This document shows, one piece after another, positions 8,321 through 17,316 of a stretch of 64,000 nucleotides of DNA. Positions within the stretch are counted from its first letter, which is position 1. Each line of letters opens with the position of its first letter. The notes below the pieces were generated by a model that saw nothing but the letters and a program-made list of their open reading frames with translations, made no database searches and was not told the origin of the DNA. This DNA is from Microbulbifer hydrolyticus (GTDB lineage: Bacteria > Pseudomonadota > Gammaproteobacteria > Pseudomonadales > Cellvibrionaceae): positions 744,001 to 808,000 of the forward strand of contig NZ_CP047491.1 of NCBI RefSeq assembly GCF_009931115.1, written 5' to 3'. The position numbers were made by a program, and so were the translations under genes.

Positions 8321-9349
8321 CTACACGGAATAGTAGTCCCGGTACCACTCCACAAATTTTTGTACCCCTTCACGCACGCTGGTGTCCGGCCGATAGCCGA
8401 TCGCCTGTTGCAGTTTGCGGGTGTCTGCGTGAGTGTCGGGAATGTCGCCCGGCTGCATCGGCAGCATTTCGCGGACGGCCTTTTTCCCCAGGGCTTCCTC
8501 GAGTGCATCGATGTATGCGGAAAGCTGGGCCGGGTTGCCATTACCGATATTGAAAACCCGGTATGGTGCATTACTGGTGGCCGGTGTTGGTGCTGCGCTG
8601 GACCAGTCGGGATCTGCGCTGGCGATCTGGTCCGAAGACTTGATGACACCCTCTACGATGTCGTCGATGTAGGTGAAGTCCCGGCTGTGATGGCCATGGT
8701 TGAACACCGGAATGGGTTTGCCCTCGAGAATCAGGCGGGTGAACTTGAACAGGGCCATGTCCGGGCGGCCCCATGGGCCGTACACGGTAAAAAAACGCAG
8801 TCCGGTGGTGGGCAGTTGAAACAGGTGGCTGTAACTGTGCGCCATCAGTTCGTTGGCGCGCTTGGTGGCTGCGTAGAACTGCAGTGGGTGGTCTGCCCCG
8901 TGGTCCTCGCTGAACGGCATGCTGGTGTTGCCGCCGTACACACTGCTGGTACTGGCATAGGACAGGTGCGGTGTTTTCGCGTGGCGGCAGGCCTCGAGCA
9001 GGTTGAAAAAACCGATGAGGTTACTCTCGACGTACGCCTCCGGGTGCTCGATGGAGTGGCGTACCCCAGCCTGCGCGGCCAGGTGAATCACCCGGTCGAA
9101 GTCGTGGCGTTGGAAGCAGTCGTCGATCGCCGTTTTATCGGCGATATTGGCGCGCACAAACTCATACTCGACATCGCCGCCCTGCCGGCTGGCGATCTGC
9201 TCAAGCGCCTGCAGGCGGTCTTCCTTGAGACTGGTGTCGTAGTAGTCGTTGACGTTGTCCACGCCCACCACCGAGTCGCCCCGTGATATCAGGGCTTTTG
9301 CCACGTGAAAGCCGATAAAGCCCGCATTGCCGGTAACCAGATACTTCAT
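8321..9349 (-). CDS. UDP-glucuronate 4-epimerase (NAD-dependent epimerase)
   Basis: A 342-residue extended short-chain dehydrogenase. [15 protein letters not shown] is the NAD-binding GxxGxxG loop, [11 protein letters not shown] the catalytic Ser/Thr region and YAATK the catalytic Tyr-Lys pair. [17 protein letters not shown] and [17 protein letters not shown] are diagnostic of the UDP-glucuronate 4-epimerase group, which makes UDP-galacturonate for LPS or capsule. The ATG at 9349 is followed directly by the Rossmann strand; the ribosome site is weak. It converges on kdkA with only 20 bases between the stops. A role in providing uronic acid donor for the adjacent transferases is likely. Confidence 0.88.
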   Translation of the reverse strand: MKYLVTGNAGFIGFHVAKALISRGDSVVGVDNVNDYYDTSLKEDRLQALEQIASRQGGDVEYEFVRANIADKTAIDDCFQRHDFDRVIHLAAQAGVRHSIEHPEAYVESNLIGFFNLLEACRHAKTPHLSYASTSSVYGGNTSMPFSEDHGADHPLQFYAATKRANELMAHSYSHLFQLPTTGLRFFTVYGPWGRPDMALFKFTRLILEGKPIPVFNHGHHSRDFTYIDDIVEGVIKSSDQIASADPDWSSAAPTPATSNAPYRVFNIGNGNPAQLSAYIDALEEALGKKAVREMLPMQPGDIPDTHADTRKLQQAIGYRPDTSVREGVQKFVEWYRDYYSV

Positions 9350-9437
9350 GAATTTCGTCAGTTCGCAAAAGTCTGTGAAAACGAGGGTGACGGTCCCGGC
9401 AGGATTCCGGGAGTGTTTCGCAATTGTAGTCAGCCCA

Positions 9438-9469
9438 CAAAAAAGGCCGGCACTATAGCAGTGCCGGCC
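9438..9469 (-). terminator. Rho-independent terminator of tolC
   Basis: A perfect 10-bp stem (9445-9454 with 9460-9469, 5-base loop) followed on the minus strand by a run of seven T. It lies just beyond the tolC stop codon. Confidence 0.9.
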
Positions 9470-9493
9470 TTCTATTTCTGTGCCCTGTGTAGG

Positions 9494-11008
9494 TTATTTG
9501 CTGAAGCTTGCGGCGCCGCTATCGAGGATGTGGGCGCGGGAAACCGGGCTCGCCGGGTTCAGGCTTGCGTCCAGCTGCTGCAGGTCTTCCGGGGCCAGCA
9601 GGCCGGCCACCAGCTTCAGGTTGAGGGTGTTCAGGATGTAGTCATACAGCGCATTGGCGTAGTCGGTCTTGGCCAGGGCCAGGGTGCGCTGCGCGAGTAG
9701 CACATCGACGATGTTGCGGGTGCCCACCTCGTAACCCGCCTGGGTGGCGTCGAGGGCACTCTTGGCGGAAATAACCGCCTGCTCGCGCGCTTCCACCCGG
9801 CTGGTATCGGTAGTAACCGCCCGGTGCAGGGTGCGGGTGTCCTGAATGGTGTTGCGCTCGGTCAGGTTGCGGATGTCCTCGGCCTGAAATGCCTGGTTGC
9901 GCGCCTCGCGGCGGCTGGCGCTGAGGCGGCCGCCACTGTATAGCGGCATGTTAAAGCTAATGGCGGCAATCGAAATCTCGGTGCTGCCGTCAATCGGGAT
10001 CGAAGATCTTACGCTGCCGCGCCCCTCGGCGCTGGTTACCGAATTGCGCTCGCCATCTTCGTCGATATTTCTGTAGCTCAGCGAGCCAGTCAGTGTCGGC
10101 AGGTGATCGGCCGCGGCAGCGCGGGCACCGTAGCGGGCGGCGTCTGCCGACAGGCGTGCGGCCTTGAGGGAGAAGTTGTTGGCCAGGGCAAATTCCACCC
10201 AGGAGGCGCGATCTGCGGGGTCCGGTGCCGCCACGGTGAAACCGGGCTGCAGTGGGGCGACCACGTCGTGATCGCGTCCGGTCAGTACGGACAGCGCATC
10301 AAAGTTGCTCAACAGGTCGTCCTGGGCGGTGAGGCGACGGGCCACGGCACTGTCATAGGCAGAGCGGGAGTCGTAGACGTCGGTGATGGCAGTCAGGCCC
10401 ACCTCGAAGCGCTGCTGGGTCTGCTCCAGCTGCTTGGCCAGGGCCTCTTCTTCGGCAAGGGCCGCCTCCAGCACGTCGTGCGCGCGCAGCACGTCGAAAT
10501 AGGCCGCAGCGACGCGCACCATCATGTCCTGCTGATTAGCGCTGAACTCTGCGGTGGCCTGCTCGCTCACCGTCTTGCCCTGCTTGTAGCCGAACCAGGC
10601 TGGCAGATCGAACAGCGCCTGATCCAGGCGCGCGCCATAACTGGTGCTATCGACGTCGCTGTCGCCTCTGGTGGTGAAGCCGAAAAGGGCGCCGGTGGTG
10701 TTGTCGAACTGGGTACCTACCGAACTGAAGTCAGTCTTGGTTTTGCTGGCTTCCGCAGAGGCATTCACCTGCGGCAGCAGCGCGGAGCGGCCGAGGTTCT
10801 TCGCCTCCAGGCCGGCACGGTAAGCGGCGCGATCCGCGGCCAGTTGCGGGTCGTTGTCCAGTGCCTGCAGGTAGATTTCCCACAGGGTGTCGGCCTGGGC
10901 CTGCATGGCAGCGAAACTGGTGCCAAGTCCCATGACGGTGGCGGCGAGCAGAGATTTGATCGGGCGGCCAATACGCTGGGCGAGGCGCCCCTTTGCACTT
11001 CTTGTCAT
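9494..11008 (-). CDS. tolC: TolC family outer-membrane efflux channel
   Basis: A 504-residue TolC protein, the outer-membrane and periplasmic channel for tripartite efflux and type I secretion. A signal peptide (SLLAATVMGLGTSFAAMQAQA) precedes TLWEIYLQALDNDPQL, the classic start of the mature protein. Two OEP repeats follow, with GLEAKNLGRSALLPQV and later GYEVGTRNIVDVLLAQRTL, both hallmark segments. The ATG at 11008 has AGGAAA about 8 bases upstream and directly precedes the signal peptide; the open frame continues upstream for 163 codons without family similarity, so longer starts are rejected. Its position near nudF, yqiB, cpdA and parE matches the enterobacterial gene order. Confidence 0.95.
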   Translation of the reverse strand: MTRSAKGRLAQRIGRPIKSLLAATVMGLGTSFAAMQAQADTLWEIYLQALDNDPQLAADRAAYRAGLEAKNLGRSALLPQVNASAEASKTKTDFSSVGTQFDNTTGALFGFTTRGDSDVDSTSYGARLDQALFDLPAWFGYKQGKTVSEQATAEFSANQQDMMVRVAAAYFDVLRAHDVLEAALAEEEALAKQLEQTQQRFEVGLTAITDVYDSRSAYDSAVARRLTAQDDLLSNFDALSVLTGRDHDVVAPLQPGFTVAAPDPADRASWVEFALANNFSLKAARLSADAARYGARAAAADHLPTLTGSLSYRNIDEDGERNSVTSAEGRGSVRSSIPIDGSTEISIAAISFNMPLYSGGRLSASRREARNQAFQAEDIRNLTERNTIQDTRTLHRAVTTDTSRVEAREQAVISAKSALDATQAGYEVGTRNIVDVLLAQRTLALAKTDYANALYDYILNTLNLKLVAGLLAPEDLQQLDASLNPASPVSRAHILDSGAASFSK

Positions 11009-11457
11009 TACTGTTGATTTCCTGTGACAGCTGCGGTCTTCAAGTTTCCGTGGCGCCGGCTGAGTGCAACGCCTACTGCTTTCCTGTAAACCCCGCTTTC
11101 CCTTTTTTAAAGGATTATGGAGCCAGTCTGTAATGTGCTCTGAAGGCGGCGCTGGCTTGGCCCGGCGTGCGATACCCTCGCTTGGAGGGTGGTGCACCCG
11201 TTTTAAAGACGGAGTTCGGGCCTGCGGTCGCGAGAGTGTACCTCTCGGCTGCAGGAGCGTCGAGGCGACGACCGGCGCAAATTGGTATATCTTCGTTAAA
11301 CGGACGCGAATGTGCGTCCAGTTACAAAAGGTTCCCGATGCGCGGTCCGCGAGCCGTACTCCACGCCACTTCCCGGAAACTCTGACGCGTTGGGGTATGC
11401 AGCTGGATGCAGTCGCGATTGGAAATGCTCGGGGCAGTGAGCAGAGTTGGAAGGAGC
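11009..11457. other. Intergenic region between divergent tolC and pqiA-like genes
   Basis: 449 bases holding the promoters for both directions. A small hairpin (ACCCTC/GAGGGT, 11174-11190) has no T-run. I found no convincing -35/-10 pair and no gene; open frames here lack ribosome sites and family similarity. Confidence 0.6.
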
Positions 11458-12174
11458 ATGGGGCAAGAATCCCGTCAGGGCATACAAGGCGCGGCATCTG
11501 CGCGGAGCGGGCTCCGTGAGCGGGCGCAGGAGTGGAAGCGTGCCTGCCACCAGTGCGATCTCTTGCTCACCCGGGCGCACGCCCCGGTTGGTGAGCGGCT
11601 GACCTGTGCGCGCTGCGGTGCCACACTGCATCGGAATATGGCGCGCAGCGTTGCCCATACCGCGGCTCTGAGCCTGAGCGGCCTACTTTTGTTTATCCCC
11701 TCCGCCACCCTGCCACTGCTGGAATTCTCCATGTTTTCTTTTGGCGCGGAAAACACCCTTATGAACGGGGTGCAGGCGCTGTTTGCCGCGGGCTACCTGT
11801 GGTTGGCCTCGCTGGTTCTGTTTTGCAGCGTGGTGGCGCCTCTGGGGAAGTTTTTACTGCTGGCGTTCATCTGCTGGGGTAGTGCCTGGGCGCGCTTGGC
11901 GAAGCCGGTGGCGCGGGCCTTGCGCTGGTACCACCACCTCCAGGAGTGGGGCATGCTGGATGTGTACATGCTCGGAATACTCGTTGCCCTGGTAAAAATG
12001 TCGGATCTGGGAAAGATGACAGTGGAGCCGGGGCTCTACTGTTTTGTCGCGATGATGGTTGTCTCCAGTGCGGCCACGGTGTCGTTTGATGCTGAAACCG
12101 TCTGGGCGCGACTCGCCCGGCGGGCCGCGGGTACCGCAGCCGGTGCCCGACCGGAAGTGAAGGGTGCACAGTGA
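11458..12174 (+). CDS. PqiA/LetA-like membrane protein, N-terminal half
   Basis: A 238-residue inner-membrane protein corresponding to the first half of PqiA or LetA (YebS), partners of MCE tunnel proteins in lipid traffic to the outer membrane. CHQCDLLL and, 19 residues on, CARCGATLHR form the zinc-ribbon; four membrane helices follow. In E. coli both halves are one protein of about 420 residues; here the second half is a separate gene starting at 12171 with a GTGA overlap, so the two are translationally coupled. The start is uncertain: the ATG at 11458 has AAGGAG only 1 base away, and the ATG at 11407 is also in frame. Confidence 0.8.
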   Translation: MGQESRQGIQGAASARSGLRERAQEWKRACHQCDLLLTRAHAPVGERLTCARCGATLHRNMARSVAHTAALSLSGLLLFIPSATLPLLEFSMFSFGAENTLMNGVQALFAAGYLWLASLVLFCSVVAPLGKFLLLAFICWGSAWARLAKPVARALRWYHHLQEWGMLDVYMLGILVALVKMSDLGKMTVEPGLYCFVAMMVVSSAATVSFDAETVWARLARRAAGTAAGARPEVKGAQ

Positions 12175-12842
12175 ACCGGCCGGCGCGCGCTTTGTCTCAG
12201 GGATTCTGGACCTGCCTGGGTTGTCGCCAGTTGGTGCGGGCACCACAGGCGGACTCCTGCCTGTGCCCGCGCTGTGGCGCGCGTATGCACGGGCGCGTGG
12301 ACAGTAGCATTATGTTGACCTGGGCGCTGACGATCACCGGTGCGCTATTGCTGATTCCGGCGAATGTACTGCCGGTTATGACGGTCATTTACCTGGGCTC
12401 AGGTGACCCCAGCACCATTGTCGGGGGGACGCTGGAGCTGTATCACAACGGCCTTTGGGGTATTGCCCTGATTGTATTTGTGGCCAGCGTAGCGGTGCCA
12501 GTGATGAAGCTGGTGGGGCTGGTGATTCTGTGCCTGATTGTACAGCGGCGTCTGGAAGTGTCGCCGCGCCAGGCCATGCGGATATACCGGGTAGTGAATG
12601 CAATCGGTCGCTGGTCCCTGCTGGATCTGTTTATGATCTCGATTCTGGTTGCGTTGGTGGACATGGGTGCCATTGCCGATGTCGCCGCAGGGGCCGGTAG
12701 CACCGCCTTTGCCTCGGTCGTGGTGGTGACCATGTTTGCGGTACGGGCATTTGACCCGCGTCTTGTTTGGGACGTGTACGAAGAAAAAGTGGCCGCTGTG
12801 CAGACACATGCGGACAAAGACTCTCACAGGGAGAATGGATGA
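12171..12842 (+). CDS. PqiA/LetA-like membrane protein, C-terminal half
   Basis: A 223-residue companion of the preceding gene. It repeats the same plan: a zinc-ribbon (CLGCRQLV, then CPRCGARMHGR), and four membrane helices with NGLWGIALIVFVASVAVPVMK and GRWSLLDLFMISILVALVD, the signature of the PqiA domain. The GTG start overlaps the previous stop (GTGA), and its own stop overlaps the MCE gene start (ATGA), giving a tightly coupled three-gene operon. It should form the inner-membrane part of an MCE lipid-transport system. Splitting of PqiA into two proteins is the main departure from E. coli. Confidence 0.85.
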   Translation: MNRPARALSQGFWTCLGCRQLVRAPQADSCLCPRCGARMHGRVDSSIMLTWALTITGALLLIPANVLPVMTVIYLGSGDPSTIVGGTLELYHNGLWGIALIVFVASVAVPVMKLVGLVILCLIVQRRLEVSPRQAMRIYRVVNAIGRWSLLDLFMISILVALVDMGAIADVAAGAGSTAFASVVVVTMFAVRAFDPRLVWDVYEEKVAAVQTHADKDSHRENG

Positions 12843-15199
12843 GCGAACCGCCGTTGGAATACGACGCCCAGCCTGAAGGGTTGGCGCGCCGCAGTCGCGG
12901 CCTCTCGCTGGTTTGGCTGTTGCCGCTGGTTGCGGCGCTTATTGCTGCCTGGCTGCTGTACAAGGATTTTACCCAGGGGGATATTCGCGCCACCATCCTG
13001 TTCTCTACCGGTGACGGGCTGGTGAAAGGCAAGACGGCGGTAAAGTATTCCGGGGTAGAAATTGGCGTCGTGGATGATTTCCGTCTGGTGCCCAATGCCA
13101 AGGAGCTGAACGGGCAGGACGGGGTATTGGCCGAGGTTTCCTTTAATCGCAGTGCGGCCTACCTGCTGACCCAGGGGAGCAAGTTCTGGCTGGTCAAGCC
13201 GGAGGTGTCTTTGACCGGTGTGCGCGGTCTGGAAACACTGGTTTCCGGCAACTACATCGCCGTCGAACCCGGCAGTGGCGCCACACAAAAGCACTTTGTC
13301 GCGGTTCCCGAACCGCCCGCTTATGTTCGTGGTGACGGTCTGCGGGTTACCCTCAAGGCGCCCCGTCTGGCGTCTCTCAATCGCGGTTCCCCGGTGTACT
13401 ACCGCCAGCTGGAAGTGGGGCAGGTGGAAAGTTACCGGCTGGCGGAAGGCGCAAGTGAGGTGGAGATCGATCTGTTTATTCGCCGCGAATATGCCCACCT
13501 GGTGCACCGGGGAAGTCGATTCTGGAATGCATCCGGGGTCTCGATACAGGGTGGGATCAGCGGCGTCAACGTGGAGGTAGAGTCGCTCGCATCCCTGATT
13601 GCCGGCGGGGTGAGCTTCTATACACCGGACGCCCAGCGTCAGTCTCCAAAAGCCGAAGATGGCAACGAATTCAAACTGTACAAAAGTTTTGCCGAGGCGG
13701 ACGCCGGCATTCCCATCACCCTCAATTTCGATCGCGGTGTCAGCCTCTCGGAAGGGTCCACCCAGGTGATCTACCAGGGGATTACGGTGGGGCAGGTGAG
13801 CACGGTCAAAGCCAACCGCAACATTGATGGCATGGAAGTCGAGGTCTTGATGGACCCGATCACCGACGACCTGCTGACGGAGAACACGCGATTCTGGTTG
13901 GCGCCCCCTACCCTGGATTTTACTTCGGGGGTAGACGACCTGTTGAAGGGGAACCGGATCGAGGTGGATCTGCGCTCGGGGAATCGCTCCGTCCGAACCT
14001 TCGAAGCGGAAGCTTCGCCCCCGCCTCGGGATGAGCGTACTCCCGGCCTGCATCTGCGGCTTACGGCCAAGAACACGGGGTCGATACAGCGCGGCGCCTC
14101 GGTATATTACCGCCAGGTGGAGGTGGGGCGCGTGCAGGGTATGGAGCTGAAAAAAGACGGTTCCAGCATTATCGTTTATGTGGTCATTCAGCCACGCTAC
14201 GCGCATCTGGTGAACAGTGACAGCCGTTTCTGGAATGTAAGTGGCGTCCGCGCGAGCGCCGGATTGCAGGGGATAAAAGTGGAGACTGACGCCCTGCTTT
14301 CGGTGGTGCGCGGTGGCATTGCCTTTGGTAGCGGTCCCCACCAGAGCAAAAATGCCGCACGCGCACGTTCCGGTGACAGTTTCCGTCTTTACGGCAGTCG
14401 TGATGAAGCGCTCGAGGAAGGAATCAATATCTACATCGACCTTACCGGTGATGAGGGGCTGAAGGTGGGTTCGCCGCTGCGCTACCGGGGGATACAGGTA
14501 GGGGAAATTACCCGTATGCGCCTGAACTATGCGCTGGATGGCGTGCGGGCCAAGGCGCGGCTGTACCGCCGGGCGGAGCGTTTCGCCCGTACCGGCACCC
14601 GCATGTGGGTGGTGGGCCCGAAGATCGGGCTGGGCGGTGTGGATCACCTGGATACACTGGTGACCGGCCCGTTCCTGGAGTTGGATCCGGGGCTCGGCAA
14701 CGAGCCACAGACCGACTTCGTCGCACTCGCCGCCAAGCCGGAGCCGGATCTGGCGGATACCATGATGATGCCGGGCCTGGCGCTGATTCTGGATGCGCCG
14801 CGCCGCGGGTCGCTCAAGCGGGGCAGCCCGGTATATTACCGGCAGATCAAAGTCGGGCAGGTGACGGGATATCAGCTCGGGGAACTGGCGGACCGGGTTT
14901 ACATCTATGTTTATATAGAGCCGGAATATCGCTCCCTGGTGCGGGAACACAGCAAGTTCTGGAACGCCAGTGGCGTGGATGTGAACTTCGGCGTGATGAC
15001 AGGACTGGATGTGCACACTGAGTCAGCTCAGGCGCTGCTTGCTGGCGGTATCGCTTTTGCCACGCCGAACAACGCCGAGATGGGTCTTGAAGTGGAGTCC
15101 GGCAGCCATTATCCACTGTATGGAGAACCGGAAGACGAATGGCTGCTGTGGAGCCCCAAAATCGAGCTGTACCCGGCGCTGGAAGATAGTTTCAAGTAG
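12839..15199 (+). CDS. PqiB/LetB-type MCE tunnel protein with six MCE domains
   Basis: A 786-residue protein anchored by one N-terminal helix (GLSLVWLLPLVAALIAAWLL) with the rest periplasmic. Six MCE domains can be counted from their core motif: KYSGVEIGVV, YYRQLEVGQV, IYQGITVGQV, YYRQVEVGRV, RYRGIQVGEI and YYRQIKVGQV, about 120 residues apart. Such proteins stack as hexameric rings into a hydrophobic tunnel for phospholipids between the two membranes. E. coli PqiB has three and LetB seven domains, so this is an intermediate length. The ATG at 12839 overlaps the previous stop and starts a typical short cytoplasmic tail; upstream in-frame codons belong to the previous gene's region. Confidence 0.9.
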   Translation: MSEPPLEYDAQPEGLARRSRGLSLVWLLPLVAALIAAWLLYKDFTQGDIRATILFSTGDGLVKGKTAVKYSGVEIGVVDDFRLVPNAKELNGQDGVLAEVSFNRSAAYLLTQGSKFWLVKPEVSLTGVRGLETLVSGNYIAVEPGSGATQKHFVAVPEPPAYVRGDGLRVTLKAPRLASLNRGSPVYYRQLEVGQVESYRLAEGASEVEIDLFIRREYAHLVHRGSRFWNASGVSIQGGISGVNVEVESLASLIAGGVSFYTPDAQRQSPKAEDGNEFKLYKSFAEADAGIPITLNFDRGVSLSEGSTQVIYQGITVGQVSTVKANRNIDGMEVEVLMDPITDDLLTENTRFWLAPPTLDFTSGVDDLLKGNRIEVDLRSGNRSVRTFEAEASPPPRDERTPGLHLRLTAKNTGSIQRGASVYYRQVEVGRVQGMELKKDGSSIIVYVVIQPRYAHLVNSDSRFWNVSGVRASAGLQGIKVETDALLSVVRGGIAFGSGPHQSKNAARARSGDSFRLYGSRDEALEEGINIYIDLTGDEGLKVGSPLRYRGIQVGEITRMRLNYALDGVRAKARLYRRAERFARTGTRMWVVGPKIGLGGVDHLDTLVTGPFLELDPGLGNEPQTDFVALAAKPEPDLADTMMMPGLALILDAPRRGSLKRGSPVYYRQIKVGQVTGYQLGELADRVYIYVYIEPEYRSLVREHSKFWNASGVDVNFGVMTGLDVHTESAQALLAGGIAFATPNNAEMGLEVESGSHYPLYGEPEDEWLLWSPKIELYPALEDSFK

Positions 15200-15257
15200 G
15201 CCGCCTGACGGGCGCGCCGGAGAATCGAGCAAATCTCATACGAGTAACGGAGAACGG

Positions 15258-15821
15258 ATGCGTATTACAATAACCAGCCTGCTTGCGGGCCTGTTGACGG
15301 TTACAGGGCTCACAGGCTGTGGCACTCCCACCCAGATCGACCGGATTGAGCCGCGCACTGCGCCGGTAAGCTTCCAGACCTACGCCTGGGGGACGGAAGT
15401 GCTGACCGGCGACACCGGAGCCCCGGCACAGCTGGTTGAACTGGACACGGAGCTGCGCGGCACGGTGAGTGCTTTGCTGCAGTCCCGTGGCTACCGCCAG
15501 GTACAGAGCGTGGATAGCGCCCAGATGGTGGTGGAATACCAGATTGCGGTGGTTGAAGAAGAGTTTGCCAGCGAGGAAGAGAATGAAAGCTGGGACGCGC
15601 AATTCGACAGTAACGCCCAGCGTGGTGTGGTCGAGCTGCCTGACCGCAGCGGTGCGCCGCGGGTTACCCTCTCCGTGGGGATAGGCCCCCACAACGGTAT
15701 GCCCATCTGGGGCGGTAGCGCGACCAAGTTGATGGCGCGTCCGGAAGACAAAAACGAGCGCCAGCGCATCCTCAACAAAGCGGTGGGGGAGTTGCTGAAG
15801 GATCTGCCCCCGGCCAGCTGA
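15258..15821 (+). CDS. DUF4136-type lipoprotein
   Basis: A 187-residue lipoprotein. The signal peptide ends in the lipobox LTGC at residue 20, and the mature part (FQTYAWGTEVL, then SRGYRQVQSVDSAQMVVEY) fits the DUF4136 pattern of a short beta-rich domain. GGAG at 15249-15252 is 5 bases from the ATG. The gene lies 58 bases after the MCE gene, probably in the same operon, where E. coli carries the lipoprotein PqiC; this protein does not resemble PqiC to me. Position two of the mature protein is Gly, which does not predict inner-membrane retention. The function is unknown. Confidence 0.75.
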   Translation: MRITITSLLAGLLTVTGLTGCGTPTQIDRIEPRTAPVSFQTYAWGTEVLTGDTGAPAQLVELDTELRGTVSALLQSRGYRQVQSVDSAQMVVEYQIAVVEEEFASEEENESWDAQFDSNAQRGVVELPDRSGAPRVTLSVGIGPHNGMPIWGGSATKLMARPEDKNERQRILNKAVGELLKDLPPAS

Positions 15822-15928
15822 AGGCTGCTGGCACCCGCAACCTGCGCTGGTAGCATACAGACAGGCGTTATTTTCAAAAACAGTTCGGCAAGGACGCCGG
15901 GACGCTCACACCACTTACAGGAGAGCAT

Positions 15929-16489
15929 ATGGCTTCATTGCTTCGAACTTTTCGTGTCGTCGCCCTCGGGCTTGCCCTGGCCCTCGGCGGCTGCGCGACC
16001 CCCAACCCGGTCGCGGTGGATTACGACCCGGCCTTCCAGTTTGCCAACCTGCGCAGTTATTACCTGCTCGATACCCTGGCCAATGGCCCTGTGTCACCGT
16101 TTGAAAGCAAACGTGCCAACCAGGCCGTCAACGACGTGTTGAAGGGCAGTTATCGCCCCGCGGAAACGCGTGAAGAGGCGGATTTCCTGGTGCGGGTACA
16201 GTTATACAGCAGCGACAAGGTAGCCGTGTATGAAGACCCTTTCAGCATTTACGGAGGCTACCGCTACTTTGGCTTTGGCTGGAGAGCACCATTGCGAGTG
16301 CGTGAATACCGGGAGTCTTCGCTGATCGTGGATGTGCTGTCGCCGGAAGAGGCGCCGCTGTGGCGCGGTAGCATGCCGTCCGTGGCAGGTCGCTACGATG
16401 CACCGGAGCAACAATTGTTCCGCCTGCGGGAAGAAGCCGGGATGATTCTTGCGAAATTCCCGCCATACAACGATGTTGGTTACGACTGA
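15929..16489 (+). CDS. DUF4136-type lipoprotein (second copy)
   Basis: A 186-residue lipoprotein with lipobox LGGC at residue 22 and the DUF4136 pattern YDPAFQFANLRSYYLLD, SYRPAETREEADFLVRV and SLIVDVLSPEEAPLWRG near the C terminus. The closeness of its plan to the preceding lipoprotein suggests an old gene duplication. AGGAG lies 7 bases from the ATG. A 107-base gap separates it from the first copy, so it may have its own promoter. It is likely anchored in the outer membrane; I cannot assign a function. Confidence 0.78.
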   Translation: MASLLRTFRVVALGLALALGGCATPNPVAVDYDPAFQFANLRSYYLLDTLANGPVSPFESKRANQAVNDVLKGSYRPAETREEADFLVRVQLYSSDKVAVYEDPFSIYGGYRYFGFGWRAPLRVREYRESSLIVDVLSPEEAPLWRGSMPSVAGRYDAPEQQLFRLREEAGMILAKFPPYNDVGYD

Positions 16490-16521
16490 CGGTTTGATGT
16501 AATGGATGTAGGGCGGGTTCC

Positions 16522-17148
16522 ATGAGCGACAACAAGGATCTAAAGCCGCAGTTTACCCGCGGTGCGGTGGATATTATCTCCCGCAAGACCATGTACGACG
16601 GTTTCTTCCAGATACAAAAGCTGCGCCTGCGCCATCGCCTCTATCGCGGCGGCTGGGGTGGCGAAATGGACCGCGAGCTGTTCGTGCGCGGGCACGCAGT
16701 GGGGGTGCTGCTGTATGACCCCGAGCGCCATCTTGTCGCGCTTGCCGAGCAGTTCCGGGTCGGCGCCCTGGAGCGCGAGAACGGCCCCTGGTGCCTTGAG
16801 GTGGTCGCCGGCATGGTCGAGGAGGGTGAGTCCCTGGAGGACGTCGCCCGCCGGGAACTGCAGGAGGAGGCAGGTCTGGAGGTACAGGATCTGCACTTTA
16901 TCCGCAGCTACCTGCCAAGCCCCGGCGGCACCTGTGAGCGAATGCACCTGTTTTGCGCCTGTGCTGACTTGCACGGTGTCGAGGGATACTTCGGGCTGGC
17001 CGACGAGCACGAAGACATCCGCCTGCGGGTGTTCCCGCTGGATACGTTGCTGGAAGCGGTGGCCAGCGACGACAGTGCCATTGATAACGCCGCGAGTATC
17101 ATCAGCCTGCAGTGGTTGCAGCTGAACCGCGAGCGCCTGCAGCGCTGA
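16522..17148 (+). CDS. nudF: ADP-ribose pyrophosphatase (Nudix hydrolase)
   Basis: A 208-residue Nudix enzyme that hydrolyses ADP-ribose to AMP and ribose 5-phosphate. The Nudix box runs GMVEEGESLEDVARRELQEE and continues AGLEV, with all catalytic Glu present, preceded by the substrate strand VALAEQFRVGALE. SYLPSPGGTCERMHLF downstream is typical of the NudF subgroup. Length equals E. coli NudF (209). The following genes yqiB, cpdA, yqiA and parE keep the enterobacterial order, which supports the assignment. Confidence 0.93.
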   Translation: MSDNKDLKPQFTRGAVDIISRKTMYDGFFQIQKLRLRHRLYRGGWGGEMDRELFVRGHAVGVLLYDPERHLVALAEQFRVGALERENGPWCLEVVAGMVEEGESLEDVARRELQEEAGLEVQDLHFIRSYLPSPGGTCERMHLFCACADLHGVEGYFGLADEHEDIRLRVFPLDTLLEAVASDDSAIDNAASIISLQWLQLNRERLQR

Positions 17149-17316
17149 TAGGTACCTACAAATGGCAATCCCCCTGCGGATGCTGCCAAGGTCATGCATG
17201 CCCGGAGCAAATTTCCGCCGGGGCATGGAAAAACTGTACATCGATGCCGTGATTCCATCGCAATGCGGGGAATTTGAGAGATCAATCACGGCGCGGACTC
17301 AACAGGAGTGTCGATA

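Noticed and set aside
11174-11190. Hairpin between tolC and pqiA-like gene as a terminator
   Set aside because: No T-run follows on either strand.
11009-11497. N-terminal extension of TolC by 163 codons
   Set aside because: The family start and signal peptide begin at 11008 with a proper ribosome site; the extension overlaps the divergent gene.
12824-15016. Open frame of 730 codons on the minus strand opposite the MCE gene
   Set aside because: It lies antisense to a clearly coding gene, has no family motifs and no ribosome site; long antisense frames are expected at this GC content.
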